Assembly: GCA_019448385.1 (NCBI GenBank)
Contig: JAGTXO010000005.1
Location: 124,001 to 188,000, forward strand
Direction: 5' to 3'
From: Diacronema lutheri
Lineage: Eukaryota > Haptophyta > Pavlovophyceae > Pavlovales > Pavlovaceae
Length of the DNA stretch: 64,000 nucleotides
The notes under the pieces were generated by a model that was not told the DNA's origin, searched no databases, and saw only the letters and a program-made list of their open reading frames with translations. The position numbers were made by a program, and so were the translations under genes. Positions 26,606 through 36,577 of this stretch are shown here, piece after piece. Position 1 is the first letter of the stretch. Every line of letters starts with the position of its first letter.

Positions 26606-28171
26606 TCAGAAGAAGCCGGCCGGGCCGCCGAGGAGGCCTGGGCCGAGCGCGCCCGCGCCCGCGCCGTGCCCCTGCACGCCGCCGTCGCCGTGCGCATCGA
26701 GCCACTCGCGCAGCGCGGCGCGGTTGACTGTGCAGTGCCGCTCGATGCAGTCGCGCGCGCGCGCGCTGATCTCCGCATTCCACGGGAAGCCGTTGGCGAC
26801 CATCCAGCGGAGCACGTCGAGGTGGCCGTGGCACGCGGCCGCGTACAGCGTGCACATCTTCCACTCACACCAGCCGTGCGCGTGCAGCCACTGCAGGACG
26901 GCGAGGCGGCCGTGCGACGCCGCGTCGGACGACACGAAGTAGCTCACCGTCTTGAAGCCGTTGGCGAAGAGCCAGCTGAGCATCTCGAGGTCGCCGTTGC
27001 GCGCGGCCGCGCAGCAAATCACCATCTTCACCAGCCCAACCGGGCAGCCGTGCACGTGCGCCCACTTGAGCACCTCAAAGTGGCCGCCCTCCGCCGCGCG
27101 CACGCACGTCTTGTGGTCCCACGGACAGCCGACGGCGCGCAGCCGGATGAGCGCGGCGAGCGCGCCGCGCGCGGCCGCGGCGGCGCAGAGCGACGCATTG
27201 AGCTGCGCGCCGCACGAAAGGCCCCACTGCAGCCTGCCGATCGACGTTGCAAGCGAGAGCACGCTCGTCGTGACGCGAAACGGCTTGGCGTCGGCGAGCA
27301 CGCCGCCGCCGCCAAGCGCATCGCGCGCGCCCGTCGCGGCGCGGAGGGTGCGGCAGGTGAGCGCGAGGGCGAGCACGTCGTCGACATGCACGCTCGCCGC
27401 GAGCAGGCCGAGCTCGTCCTCGCCGAGCAGGGCGAGGAGCGGGCAGCCGCAGCCACGCGGCGCGCGCGCGCGGGGCCCCCTCCACCCCGCCGCGCGCGCG
27501 CCCACGCTGGCGAGCTCGGCGGCGAGGCTTGGGTTGGAGAGCGCGAGGAGGGAGGAGACGGCGTCCGAGACCGAACCGCCCAGCTCGCACGCGCGCGCGA
27601 CGCCCGGCGCCGACCACTGCGGCTGCTCGCGCGCCGGCGGACGCAGTGCGAGCGCCGCTGGCGCCGCCTGCCGGTGCAGCCGCCGCGGCCGGTCGCACAG
27701 CCGAAGGCGCTCGAGCTCGGCGCCGGGCGCGCTGAGGCGCGACATTGTCGGCGCTACACCCGCAGCGCCGAGACGCGCCGCGCCCACCTGCACCACGCTT
27801 GAGCCGCTGCCGGCGCGCGTCTGCGGCGGAGCCGCGCTCGCCGCGCGCGCCGTCGGCGCATGGCGCGCGCACGCCGGTGGCAGGGCGAGCGCGACGGTAG
27901 AAGGCGTGCGCGGGAGCGCAGCTGCAGGCGCGCGCGCCTGCGCGCGCAAAGCCCTCGCCGTGCGCTGCTGCTGCGCTCCGGCGCCCGTGCCGTCGCCCGC
28001 CATCGCCGCCGGCCCGCTAGCGGCGGGCTCGCCGCGCGCCTGAGGTGGCCCGACGGCGGGTGGGGGCGTGCCGCGGGCCGCGCGCGTGACGGACGAAGCC
28101 GCCGGCGACGCCGTGCGTGCGCGCTTGAGGCCCGGCTGCGCCACCGGGCGGGCCCTGCCTCTCTTGCTCAT
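26606..28171 (-). CDS. Ankyrin-repeat protein with F-box-like helix region
   Basis: 521 residues from the ATG at 28171 (the longer frame starts at TTG). The first about 230 residues are Ala/Arg/Pro-rich and disordered, beginning MSKRGRARPVAQPGLKRAR, possibly nuclear. Around 255-285, LALLGEDELGLLAASVHVDD and LALALTCRTLRAAT resemble an F-box helix pair. Then 5-6 divergent ankyrin repeats follow: GGHFEVLKWAHVHGCP, NGDLEMLSWLFANGF, HGRLAVLQWLHAHG, HGHLDVLRWMVANGFPWN. F-box/ankyrin adaptors are common in algae and large DNA viruses; a ubiquitin-ligase role is inference. Confidence 0.75.
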   Translation of the reverse strand: MSKRGRARPVAQPGLKRARTASPAASSVTRAARGTPPPAVGPPQARGEPAASGPAAMAGDGTGAGAQQQRTARALRAQARAPAAALPRTPSTVALALPPACARHAPTARAASAAPPQTRAGSGSSVVQVGAARLGAAGVAPTMSRLSAPGAELERLRLCDRPRRLHRQAAPAALALRPPAREQPQWSAPGVARACELGGSVSDAVSSLLALSNPSLAAELASVGARAAGWRGPRARAPRGCGCPLLALLGEDELGLLAASVHVDDVLALALTCRTLRAATGARDALGGGGVLADAKPFRVTTSVLSLATSIGRLQWGLSCGAQLNASLCAAAAARGALAALIRLRAVGCPWDHKTCVRAAEGGHFEVLKWAHVHGCPVGLVKMVICCAAARNGDLEMLSWLFANGFKTVSYFVSSDAASHGRLAVLQWLHAHGWCEWKMCTLYAAACHGHLDVLRWMVANGFPWNAEISARARDCIERHCTVNRAALREWLDAHGDGGVQGHGAGAGALGPGLLGGPAGFF

Positions 28172-28524
28172 GTGGGTGATGGAGCTTCGAAGCGCTTTGG
28201 TCACTCCCCAAACTTGATGACGCACCAATTCTTCTCAAGACTCACAAGTCACAACCCGGCCGGCGTCGAAGGCGCAGGCCGGCTTTAAGGGTCAGCTGGG
28301 AAGGGTGTGCGCAGAGTCGCTTCCCGGCGCGCTGCGCTCTGAGGGCCGAGCAATGTCGATCGAGGCTGAGGAGATGACTGGACCTTGTGCGTGCGGATCA
28401 CCAGCACGCGACCACAAACTCAACACACGCGACCAGGAGCACGCAGTTTCAGACTGGCGGATGCGGGATGCCACGCGAGGGGAGATGTCGTGCCGCAAAG
28501 GGCTGAAGCCGTGCCCTTCATCCA

Positions 28525-28550
28525 CCCCCCCCCCCCCCCCCCCCCCCCCC
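28525..28550. repeat. Poly-C tract, 26 bp
   Basis: Uninterrupted run of 26 C, followed by a further C/T-rich stretch. One of four poly-G/C tracts in the window. Confidence 0.95.
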
Positions 28551-28623
28551 TTTCCCCCCTTCCCTTGCCGCCTGCCCGCCGACGCTCTGGATCTGGCCTC
28601 GCTGCCCGCAGACACCGGGGCGC

Positions 28624-28657
28624 GACCATGGCAATGGGTGGACCATGGCAATGGGTG
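28624..28657. repeat. 17-bp tandem duplication
   Basis: Two exact adjacent copies of gaccatggcaatgggtg, about 75 bp after the C26 tract. Confidence 0.9.
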
Positions 28658-29262
28658 CACTCATCCTCAGAGAGCTGATCAAAAGTTCAAACAAGGTCAG
28701 AAACATTCCAGGCAGGCGTGAGGAGGTTGGAATGCGTGCACGCGGGACAGCATGCAGACAGGCCGGAGCACGTTCCACTTTGAAGCAGCCATCACAACGG
28801 GGGTGGCACGTGGCATGCCAAATCTCGAGAGCACGTGGCAGGGCCAAAGGCGCGAACGGGCGACAAAGCCCACAGTGAGGACGCGCGCGAGAGATCGCGT
28901 GCACGAGCCAGAGGTCGCGCAGCCTTCGGCATGGCGCGGCGCGTTGGATGGGGCAAGCGAGAGACAGACAGGAGGACGAGAGGCGAGGAGGAGAGGCGAC
29001 ATGTGGCACAAGACGACATGACGCGGGGCGAGTGGGCTCCGCGCACCGCCCGCAAGCAGCGCAGCGCAGCCGCACGCCGAGCACGCCACCGAGCAGGCGT
29101 GCTGCTCCAACAGCAGCATCAGCGCGCCTCGCAGCAGGCGGCGCGCGCGCGCGTGAGGGCGAGTGGCGCCGCACGAACGGCACCGTCGCGGCGCGCGCGC
29201 GGCAAGGCGCGGCGTGCGGCCAAGGGGCGCCGAGCCACGCGCGCGGCACAGCGCAGCACAGC

Positions 29263-31261
29263 TCAGCACATCCCGACCACATTGTATGCCTGCGCCGTCA
29301 CAAACGTTGCGCGCACGATGTTCCCATCGAAGGCGCGGCCGTTGAGTGCCGCGCACGCGCCGCGCGCCGCGCCAATGTCCGCGAAGCGCACAAACGCGCG
29401 GCCAATGTACGGAGCGAGCTCCGGCCTGCCCGGCCTAGGCACGCGGATCTCGAGGACCGGCCCGCACTTCTGGCACTCCGTCTGGATGTCGCGCACGATC
29501 TCGGCGTACCTGCGACCGCGGAGCGACGCGACGCGACGCGCCGCCGCGGCGCCGGCGGGCGGCGCGTGTGGGCGACGCGCGCGCGCGCGCGCGCGCGCGC
29601 GTGCAGGAGGCCGACGCTGCGCTGTGCGGCGCGGCGTGGCGCTGCGCTGCGCACTCTCGCTCGTCGCGTAGCGCCTCGGCCGAGACGAGGTTGTCGAGGC
29701 AGAGGAAGGGCGTGCCAAGCGCTCCGCTGTCGTACGCGCCGTGCGCCATCGCGAGCGGCGCGGCCGTCAGCGGCTGCTGCTGCAGTGCGGCCGGGTGCAT
29801 CATGGATGACGATGGTGGATAATGCGTACTCGGCTGGTGCATCATGTAACCGCCACCAGCACCCACCGCCGCGTGCAATGGCGCGGGCGCGTACGCGGGC
29901 TGCGGCGGCGGAGCGCACATGTGCGCGAGCGCCGCGTGGGACGGCTGCGCTGTGGGCGGGTAGTACGCAGCACCGACCGCGGCACCGCCGCCGGCGACGA
30001 GCGGGGTGTAGTGCGCGGCGGCGAAGCCCGCCGCGGCCGCCGCGCCCGTCGCCGGGTCGACGTACCCGCGAGGCCTGCCGATATGCAGCTTACGGCCACA
30101 CAGGTCCATTTCGTGGAAGAGCGAGATGGCCGTCGCGGCGAGCGCCTCGTCGCGCAGCTCGACAAAGGCGAACTTGCCGTCGCGGGCCATGTCGACGTTG
30201 ACGACGGCGGCGCCCTTGCTCGGGTCGAAGCCCGGCATCGACTGGAGCGGCAGCGTGAATAGGTCGCGCAGCATCTGCGCCGTGACGAGGCCGACGGCGA
30301 GATTGCCCACGTACAGTTCGCGCTGCTTGCGATTCGCAGGCGGCGGCGCGACCGCTGGCGGCGCGACCGCTGGCGGCTTGGGCAGCTGCGCGGTCACGTA
30401 GCCGACGGCGGAGGAGGGCTGCGCGTTGATACCCGGCAGTCGTAGCCGCGACGTGTCGAGCGGTATCACAGGCGCGCCGCTCGGCAGGTAGCCGCTCGGC
30501 CGGCCGACGTTGAGGAGGCGGCCGCACAGCTCAACCTTGTCGAGTTTGAGCATCGTCGCGGCGAGCGTCTCGTCGCGCAGCTCGACAAAGGCAAACTTGC
30601 CCTCACCGGACATCTGCACGTTGACGACGGGCACGCCCGCCGACGGGTCAAAGCCCGGCAGACTCTGCAAAATCTGCGAGAAGAAGTCCTTCAGCATCTG
30701 CGCGCTCACGACGTGCTGCAGCAAGTTGCCCACGTAGATCTCTCGCTGCTTCTTGGAGGCCTGCTGCTGCACTGGGCGCGGCGGCAGCGGGGGCGCAAGC
30801 GGCCCGAGCGGCCCGTGCGGCGGAGCCGGAGCCCCGTAGCCGTACGGCCCCATGCCCGCCGGAGACGCCAGTGGCTGAGCGTGCTGCGGCATCGCCGGCC
30901 GCGCGGCCATCGACGCGCCCACCGGCGGCGCGCTCTCCAGCATCGCGCAGCCGTGCGGCGCGGGAAGAGCGTAGGCGGAGGCGGGGAGCGGCGCCGCGAC
31001 GGGCAGCAGCGCGGCCGCGCCGTTCGCGCTCATCTCGTCCCACTTGCCCCGCCGCCGCGAGCGCAGTTGCTCGTCGTCATAGTCGCGCTGCCGCTCGCGC
31101 TCGGGTTCGGGCATGCCGCCGTGGCGCCGGCGCGTGTCGAGCAGGTCGTGCGGCGCCTCTTCGTGCGGCGGGAGCTCCATCGGCAGCGGCGCCATCGCGC
31201 CGTGCGGCCCCATCCCCGGCCCGAGCCCGGTCACCATCCCGCCCGCGTACCCCGGCAGCAT
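29263..31261 (-). CDS. U2AF65: U2AF large subunit-like splicing factor with duplicated first RRM
   Basis: Exons (minus) 31261-29655 and 29509-29263 with a 145-bp intron, giving 617 residues. A Gly/Pro-rich N-terminus holds RSRRRGKWDEM (about residues 68-78), a UHM-ligand motif as in U2AF65/SF1. RRM-A (REIYVGNLLQHVVSAQMLKD to CGRLLNVGRPSGY) and RRM-B (RELYVGNLAVGLVTAQMLRD to CGRKLHIGRPRGY) are both of the U2AF65 RRM1 type and very alike; the usual RRM2 is missing. The C-terminus is a UHM: FLCLDNLVSAEALRDER spliced to EYAEIVRDIQTECQKCG, then PYIGRAFVRFAD. It would bind the 3' splice-site pyrimidine tract and recruit U2 snRNP. The intron contains a 27-bp alternating GC run. Confidence 0.9.
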
Positions 31262-31368
31262 GTGATCTGGGCGCGTACTTGCCGCACAAGCTCGTCCGGA
31301 CAGCCCGGCGCTATTTTAAAAATCCCCCAGGAGCGGCCTCTTCATTCTCGGGCCGCATCAGCAGGGTC
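31262..31368. promoter_or_regulatory. 107-bp bidirectional promoter, U2AF / mevalonate kinase
   Basis: Spacer between two divergent ATGs. TATTTTAAA at 31312-31320, 48 bp before the mevalonate kinase ATG, matches the element upstream of the protein kinase (5455-5463) and is nearly symmetrical, so it could serve both genes. Confidence 0.5.
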
Positions 31369-32361
31369 ATGCCGAACACGAAAGCGGAAACGCCGACACG
31401 CGCGTCCAAGCGGCTCAAGGGGCAGAGCCAGCACAAAGGCTTCGGCAAGCTGATCCTCTTCGGCGAGCATTTTGTCGTGTACAAAGTGCCCGCGCTCGTT
31501 GGTGCCGTTGCCGCGTACACCGAGTGCGTCGTCGAGCCGAGCTCGGCCGAGTGGTCGCACGGGCTGATCGTCGAGGACAACCGACCGGCGATCCCCGGGT
31601 ACAAGGATGAGAAGGCGGATGAGATGCTCGAGGGGACGCAGCTGGTGCTCAAACACCTCGGCTGGGACACCGCCAAGAAGGGCCTCAAGATCACGCTCGG
31701 TGGCGACCTCTGCGCCGTGAGCGGCATCGGCGCGTCGGCCGCGAACTGCGTGTCCGTGGCGCGCGCCGTCGCCGCCGCGCAGGGCAGGAGCCTGAGCGAG
31801 GAGGAGATCAACGCAGCGGGCTACGAGGGCGAGAAGGGATACCATGGCGAGCCGAGTGGCATCGACAATACCGCCGCCACCTACGGTGGCGTCCTCAAGT
31901 TTCAGCGCACGGATGGCGCGCCGCTCTTCGAAACGCGCAAGCTCGCGTCACCCGCGCTCATCGTCTACGCGTCGACTGGCATCACCGCTTCGACGTCCAA
32001 GGTGGTGGCGGACGTGAAGGCGAAAAAGGAGAAGGAGCCCAAGTGGTTCGACGGCCTGCTCGCCGAGTACCTTGACATTTACAACGCGGCGGAGGAGGCG
32101 CTCAAGACGTGCGACTGGAAGGCGGTCGGCGCGCTCGCCGACAAGAACCACGCGCTCCTGCAGCAGCTGACTGTGAGCTGCCCAGAGCTGGACAAGCTGG
32201 TCGACGCAGCGCGCGGCGCGGGCGCGCTCGGCGCCAAGCTCGCCGGTACCGGCCGCGGCGGCCTCATGTGGGCCATCTGTGCCGACGCCAAGTCGCAGCA
32301 GGCGGTCGCCGACGCGCTCGGCAAGATCGCGCCGCAGGTTTGGAAGACCGAATTCGCCTGA
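31369..32361 (+). CDS. MVK: Mevalonate kinase (GHMP family)
   Basis: 330 residues, near the usual mevalonate kinase length. It would phosphorylate mevalonate with ATP in cytosolic/peroxisomal isoprenoid synthesis. Motifs: KLILFGEHFVVYKVPALVGA (motif 1, about 27-46), the ATP loop LCAVSGIGASAANCVS (about 111-126), EPSGIDNTAATYGG (about 161), and motif 3 KLAGTGRGGLMW (about 290). The start at 31369 gives a short basic N-terminus without a targeting signal. Most green algae have lost this pathway, so the gene argues against that group. Confidence 0.9.
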   Translation: MPNTKAETPTRASKRLKGQSQHKGFGKLILFGEHFVVYKVPALVGAVAAYTECVVEPSSAEWSHGLIVEDNRPAIPGYKDEKADEMLEGTQLVLKHLGWDTAKKGLKITLGGDLCAVSGIGASAANCVSVARAVAAAQGRSLSEEEINAAGYEGEKGYHGEPSGIDNTAATYGGVLKFQRTDGAPLFETRKLASPALIVYASTGITASTSKVVADVKAKKEKEPKWFDGLLAEYLDIYNAAEEALKTCDWKAVGALADKNHALLQQLTVSCPELDKLVDAARGAGALGAKLAGTGRGGLMWAICADAKSQQAVADALGKIAPQVWKTEFA

Positions 32362-32455
32362 GCAGGCGGGGGGGAGAAGCGACAGTGAATAGCATCATTT
32401 ATGGGGGGGGCAACGACTCCTCCGCCGAGTGTCGAGTCACGAGCGAACTGCTCGT

Positions 32456-33718
32456 TCACCCAGCTCCATGACTCTCGCTGCTGGCATTGTGTGCGAGCGT
32501 GTCGTCCCCGCTGCCGTTGTCGAGTGCGGCATTTGCGTCGACCGCCAATCCGTCCGAGGAGAGGGCGACGCGGCCAATTTCTACGCGCACCGGCTCGCAC
32601 GCCGCGTCGATTGCGTCGTCGTCGCCGCCCTCGCGCTCGTCGTCGAGCAGGCAGACGAGCAGGTGGCCTGCGGCGATGGCCCGATCGGAGAGCTCGGGCG
32701 CAACGGTGAGGACCGTGCCGAAGCGCAGCGCCGAGCCGGGATGGACGACGCGCGTCGCGCGCGCGAGAGGCGGCCGATCGTGCCTCAGCGCGCCGCGCGC
32801 GCCCGCGTCGACGACGCGCGAGAGGCCGCCTGCGCCCGAGATGTGCCACTCGCGGCCGACGAGCAGGATGGGGGCATGTCGCGCATTGTTCACCTGCACG
32901 TCGAGTGAGTAGGGCCGGCTGCCGTCGATTGGCGAGCGCGGGCGCGCGGCGCTCGTCGTGCCGACGATCACGCGGCGCGAGATCGCGACGGACGATGGCG
33001 GCACGCGGCCGTGTGCGAGCGGCGGCCCACACGGCACGCGCACGGGCTTTCCGCTCGAGCTGAGCGCGAGGCGCGCGACGCGCACGGCGAACGGCGCGCC
33101 GAGCGCGTCGTCGTCGCCACCGGCGGCAGGCCGCAGCGCCACGAGCCCGAACGAGCCGCGCATCGAGCCATGCGCCGTGCGGAGGCTCGTGCCGCTCTCG
33201 TACGTCCACTCGCCGCCCGGTACGATGACGGGCGTCTTGCCGCGCGCACCGGGGCCCATCACCTCGTGCGCGGCGCCGTTCGCGTCGACGAACACCCAGT
33301 GGCGCGTGAGCAGCTGCACCGCCTCCGTGCCGCGGTTGCGAAACTGCACGCGGTACGCCCAATCCCAGACCCATTGCGGCGGCGATCGCACGTCGTCGTC
33401 GCCGCCATCCGAAGCACCCTCGCCGCGCGGCCAGCGCCTGTCGTGCCGCTCGATGAAGAAGGACTCGCAAAACACCTCGACATCGCGCGATGTGGCGACG
33501 GAGACGGGCGGTATCGCCTCGTCGCACCGCATCTCGCGGTGCCACGGTGGCGCGTCGTCGGCGCGCAGCGCGTCTGCGGAGAGCGCGGGCACTGCTTTCG
33601 GGCGCGGCGCGGGCGTCGGCGAGCCTGACCGGCTGCGCGCGGACGCCGAGAACAGCCGGCCGACCCACCACGCCACGCACAGAGCGAGCAGCGCCGAGAG
33701 CAGCCTGTCGACAAGCAT
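32456..33718 (-). CDS. Membrane-anchored protein with two ApaG (DUF525) domains
   Basis: 420 residues. The N-terminus has one TM (LLSALLALCVAWWVGRLF). The first ApaG domain, about 78-185, has the family strands VEVFCESFFIE, WAYRVQFRNRGTEAVQLLTR, PVIVPGGEWTYESG and GSMRGSFGLV. A second, weaker one spans about 235-355 (PYSLDVQVNNARHAPILLVG, HPGSALRFGTVLTV). ApaG domains are small immunoglobulin-like folds, in bacteria single and in FBXO3 attached to an F-box. Membrane anchoring and doubling are unusual. Function unknown. Confidence 0.75.
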   Translation of the reverse strand: MLVDRLLSALLALCVAWWVGRLFSASARSRSGSPTPAPRPKAVPALSADALRADDAPPWHREMRCDEAIPPVSVATSRDVEVFCESFFIERHDRRWPRGEGASDGGDDDVRSPPQWVWDWAYRVQFRNRGTEAVQLLTRHWVFVDANGAAHEVMGPGARGKTPVIVPGGEWTYESGTSLRTAHGSMRGSFGLVALRPAAGGDDDALGAPFAVRVARLALSSSGKPVRVPCGPPLAHGRVPPSSVAISRRVIVGTTSAARPRSPIDGSRPYSLDVQVNNARHAPILLVGREWHISGAGGLSRVVDAGARGALRHDRPPLARATRVVHPGSALRFGTVLTVAPELSDRAIAAGHLLVCLLDDEREGGDDDAIDAACEPVRVEIGRVALSSDGLAVDANAALDNGSGDDTLAHNASSESHGAG

Positions 33719-33796
33719 CGCGAGCGCCGCGCCGCCGTCAAGGATGGCCGTGGACGGACACGATGGCGGCGGGACGAACGGACAGACAAGGCACTT

Positions 33797-36208
33797 TCAC
33801 TGGGGGAGAGGCAGCTTTGGGTTGGCGACGGTGAGCGACTTGTACCAGATGTCGACGCCCGGCACCTCCCACACGCCCGTCTCAGCGCACTGCTGACGCG
33901 CTGCCGCGATCAGCCGCTCGAGCTCGTCGGCGGAGAGGCGGACGCGCAGCGCGGGCACCGGGTTGTAGCGCAGCAGCATCTCGCGCGTGAGCACGACCGA
34001 GTTGGAGCGCTCGTACGCACGCGTGAGTGCCTCGGGCGATGCGAGCGCGCGCATGAGCACCTCGTACTGCGCGCCGTCGATCAGGCTCGCGCTCTCGAGC
34101 TGCAGCTCGATCCGCGCCTTCCGCGACCGCTCGACCTCGCGCCGGGGAACCGCGCCCGACGCGAGCGCGGCGTCGAGCGCGGCGACGTGCTCGCCGAGCG
34201 CCTTGGCGTGCGCACGCGCCTGCGCCACCGCGTGCGCCGCGAGCAGCTCGTACTTGGTCGCGAACGCCGAGTCGAGCGTCGCGTCGTCGTCGGGCGAGAG
34301 CACGGCGAGCGCGAGCGTCGATCGCGGCGCGAGGCGCGTGCTCGCGCCGGACGTCGAGAGTGCGAGCGGCGCGCTGAGCGGGTTGTCGACCACCCAGACC
34401 GGCGCGCCCGCCGCTGCCGGCCGCTCTAGCGTCGCCGAGAGAGGCGACGCGCCGCGCGCCGCGTCGCCGCTGGCTGACACGCGCGGCCACCGCTGCCGGC
34501 CCGGATTGGGCGACGGTGGCAGGCCAGCGCGCGAGGGTGACGCGGGCGGGCGCGTCGCGTTCTGCCCGGCGGGGCGTGGCGTGCGTGGCGACCTCAGCGG
34601 CCCGCCCGGCGAGCCGCGCGCAAGCGGCGAGTTGGGCACGCCGCCGGCCGCGCCGCGACTTTCGCCGCCCGCCGTCGCGAGCGACCGTCGCGCGACGCGG
34701 CGCGGCGAGCCCACGCCGCGCCTGCCGCGGCGCGGCGAGTCGTGCGTGCGCGCCTCCGCCTCGCCGCCATCGTTGGCGCGCAGCAGCAGCGCCTCCTCCG
34801 CGCGCAGCCACTGCAGCAGCCGCGCCGTCAGCCTCGCGCGCCTGCGCAGCCGCGCGGCGCGCAACGCGCGCTGCACGCACACGACCGCGCGCAGGAACGT
34901 GCGGAGAATGCGCACGATGGGCGGGTGCGCTCGGAGCTCGGCGAGCGTCACGCGCACCACCGACACGGCCTGCGCCTTGCGCGAGATGGCCAGCCGCCAG
35001 CGCAGCCGGCGGTAGCCGCGCTGCACCGCGACCGCCGACGCCTCGCGCCGCGCGCGCACGCGCGCCGCGCGCCGCCTCGCTGCGCGCTGTATGGACGCGG
35101 CGGCCACGTCGGGCGCGCGCCGGCGGCGGCGCATCTCGAGGAGGGGCCTGTGCGCGCGCAGCGCCTCGCGCAGCCGCAGCGCGCGCGCGCCGAGCGCGCC
35201 GAGCGCGAGCCAGCGCGCCGCGTCGCGCCGCGTGCGCCGCCGCGCGACGTCGCCGCGCGCGCGCGCGGACGCGAGCGCGGCGAGCTCGGCGTCGCGGCGC
35301 TCGGCGTCGTCGCGGCGCGCGCGCGCCAAGACGGCCGTGCCCTCCGCCGCGAGCTTGTCCGCCCGCAGCTGCGACGCGCGCGCGAGCGCGTCGGCGTGGC
35401 GCGCGCGCAGCTCTGCGCGCCGGCCGGCGGCCTCCTCCGCACCGCGCGGCGTCAGCGCTTGCGCGTTGTGCCGCACGAGGTCTCGCCCCGAGCCACGGCG
35501 CGCAGCGGCGTGCGCGTCGTGCTGCTCGCGCAGCCGCGCCTCGAGCTGCTCGCGCATAGCCGGATCGCGCCGTATCGCCGCCACCTTGGCATCGACAGCC
35601 GCCTCGCGCCCGCTGCGCACCGCCTCGCGCGTGCGCCGCGCGCGCATCGAGCGGCGGCGCGCCTGCACGTCGGCGGGCGAGGGCGCGGGCGGCGCGGGGC
35701 GCAGCGGCGGCGCGGGCGGCGGCCGAGGCGGCGGCGCGTGCGTCCCTTCGTCCTCTGCCAACGACATCGCCGCAGCGCGCGCCGTCGTCGGCGCGCGTGC
35801 CGGCCGCCACAAGGGCGCGCTCGTGTCGGCCGTCGCGCGCGCCGCGAGGACGCGCCCGATCGTCGAGAGAGGCTCGGCGGCGGCGGGCAGCGGAGGCGCG
35901 CGCGCGGCCGGCGGCTGACCGCGCGGCGAGAAGCGTACGTTGTCCACGCTTGCGCCCGCGCTCACGCCCAGCCCCGCGACGAGCGCGCGCGGCGCGCCGC
36001 GCGGCTGGAGCGCATAAAAGCGAGCGCCGTCGATCGGCGGCGCGGCGCGGTCAGTGTCGCGGGCCTGCGGCGGCTTGGCCGCGAGCTTGGCGAGGCGCTC
36101 GACATCAACTAGTGAACGTGAGATTGCCGCGTCGAGTGCGTGCAGCTGCCAGTACTTCGCCGGCTCGCGCAAGCCGCGTGCGGGCGGCTCACGATCCACG
36201 GGAGCCAT
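33797..36208 (-). CDS. IQ-motif, coiled-coil protein of unknown function
   Basis: 803 residues, basic. After a disordered start comes a long Arg/Ala-rich helix (about 190-350) with coiled-coil character, then IQ-like motifs AAASIQRAARRRAARVR, SAVAVQRGYRRLRWRL and VVCVQRALRAARLRRRAR (about 375-470), likely to bind calmodulin or myosin-light-chain-like proteins. A Ser/Pro/Arg-rich region follows and then a more ordered C-terminus (ELLAAHAVAQARAHAKALGE onwards). Such proteins occur in flagella and cytoskeleton; no specific family is recognised. It is divergent from the DEAH helicase (129 bp). Confidence 0.65.
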   Translation of the reverse strand: MAPVDREPPARGLREPAKYWQLHALDAAISRSLVDVERLAKLAAKPPQARDTDRAAPPIDGARFYALQPRGAPRALVAGLGVSAGASVDNVRFSPRGQPPAARAPPLPAAAEPLSTIGRVLAARATADTSAPLWRPARAPTTARAAAMSLAEDEGTHAPPPRPPPAPPLRPAPPAPSPADVQARRRSMRARRTREAVRSGREAAVDAKVAAIRRDPAMREQLEARLREQHDAHAAARRGSGRDLVRHNAQALTPRGAEEAAGRRAELRARHADALARASQLRADKLAAEGTAVLARARRDDAERRDAELAALASARARGDVARRRTRRDAARWLALGALGARALRLREALRAHRPLLEMRRRRRAPDVAAASIQRAARRRAARVRARREASAVAVQRGYRRLRWRLAISRKAQAVSVVRVTLAELRAHPPIVRILRTFLRAVVCVQRALRAARLRRRARLTARLLQWLRAEEALLLRANDGGEAEARTHDSPRRGRRGVGSPRRVARRSLATAGGESRGAAGGVPNSPLARGSPGGPLRSPRTPRPAGQNATRPPASPSRAGLPPSPNPGRQRWPRVSASGDAARGASPLSATLERPAAAGAPVWVVDNPLSAPLALSTSGASTRLAPRSTLALAVLSPDDDATLDSAFATKYELLAAHAVAQARAHAKALGEHVAALDAALASGAVPRREVERSRKARIELQLESASLIDGAQYEVLMRALASPEALTRAYERSNSVVLTREMLLRYNPVPALRVRLSADELERLIAAARQQCAETGVWEVPGVDIWYKSLTVANPKLPLPQ

Positions 36209-36337
36209 GGCTTGGAGGAACGGCTGCTACCCATATGGGTACCTCAATATTAAAATATACTAACGGCGCTCACGTCAGGACAGCGGGGTCAGCACCAGCA
36301 TTAAAATCACTCGTGGCGAGGGGAATCCACGGCGGGC
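36209..36337. promoter_or_regulatory. 129-bp bidirectional promoter, IQ protein / DEAH helicase
   Basis: AT-rich island (caatattaaaatatacta near 36245-36262, ttaaaatcac near 36301) between the two divergent ATGs, with gctcacgtcagg (half CRE) near 36268. Confidence 0.5.
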
Positions 36338-36525
36338 ATGGGCGGCTCGAACCGGAACGGCGGGCGCGGAGGGCGAGGCGGCGGTGGCGGTGGCGGGATT
36401 CAGCGCGACCCGCGCACCGGCCTGCCGCTCAACTTTGGCCAATGGGAAAATGGACGTCTCAAGAGGGGCGGCGGCGGCGGCGGCGGTGGCCGCGGGAAGG
36501 GTAAGGGCGGCGGCGGCGGCAGCGG

Positions 36526-36577
<52 letters not shown>

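Larger units (their letters stand above)
28172..29262. other. Gene-poor 1.1-kb stretch
   Basis: Between the ankyrin start and the U2AF stop (both minus). It is closer to 55-65 percent GC than its neighbours and contains a C26 tract and a 17-bp tandem pair. Several open frames exist on both strands but have no domain-like texture. It should hold the ankyrin promoter at its left end and the U2AF 3' UTR at its right end. Confidence 0.55.
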
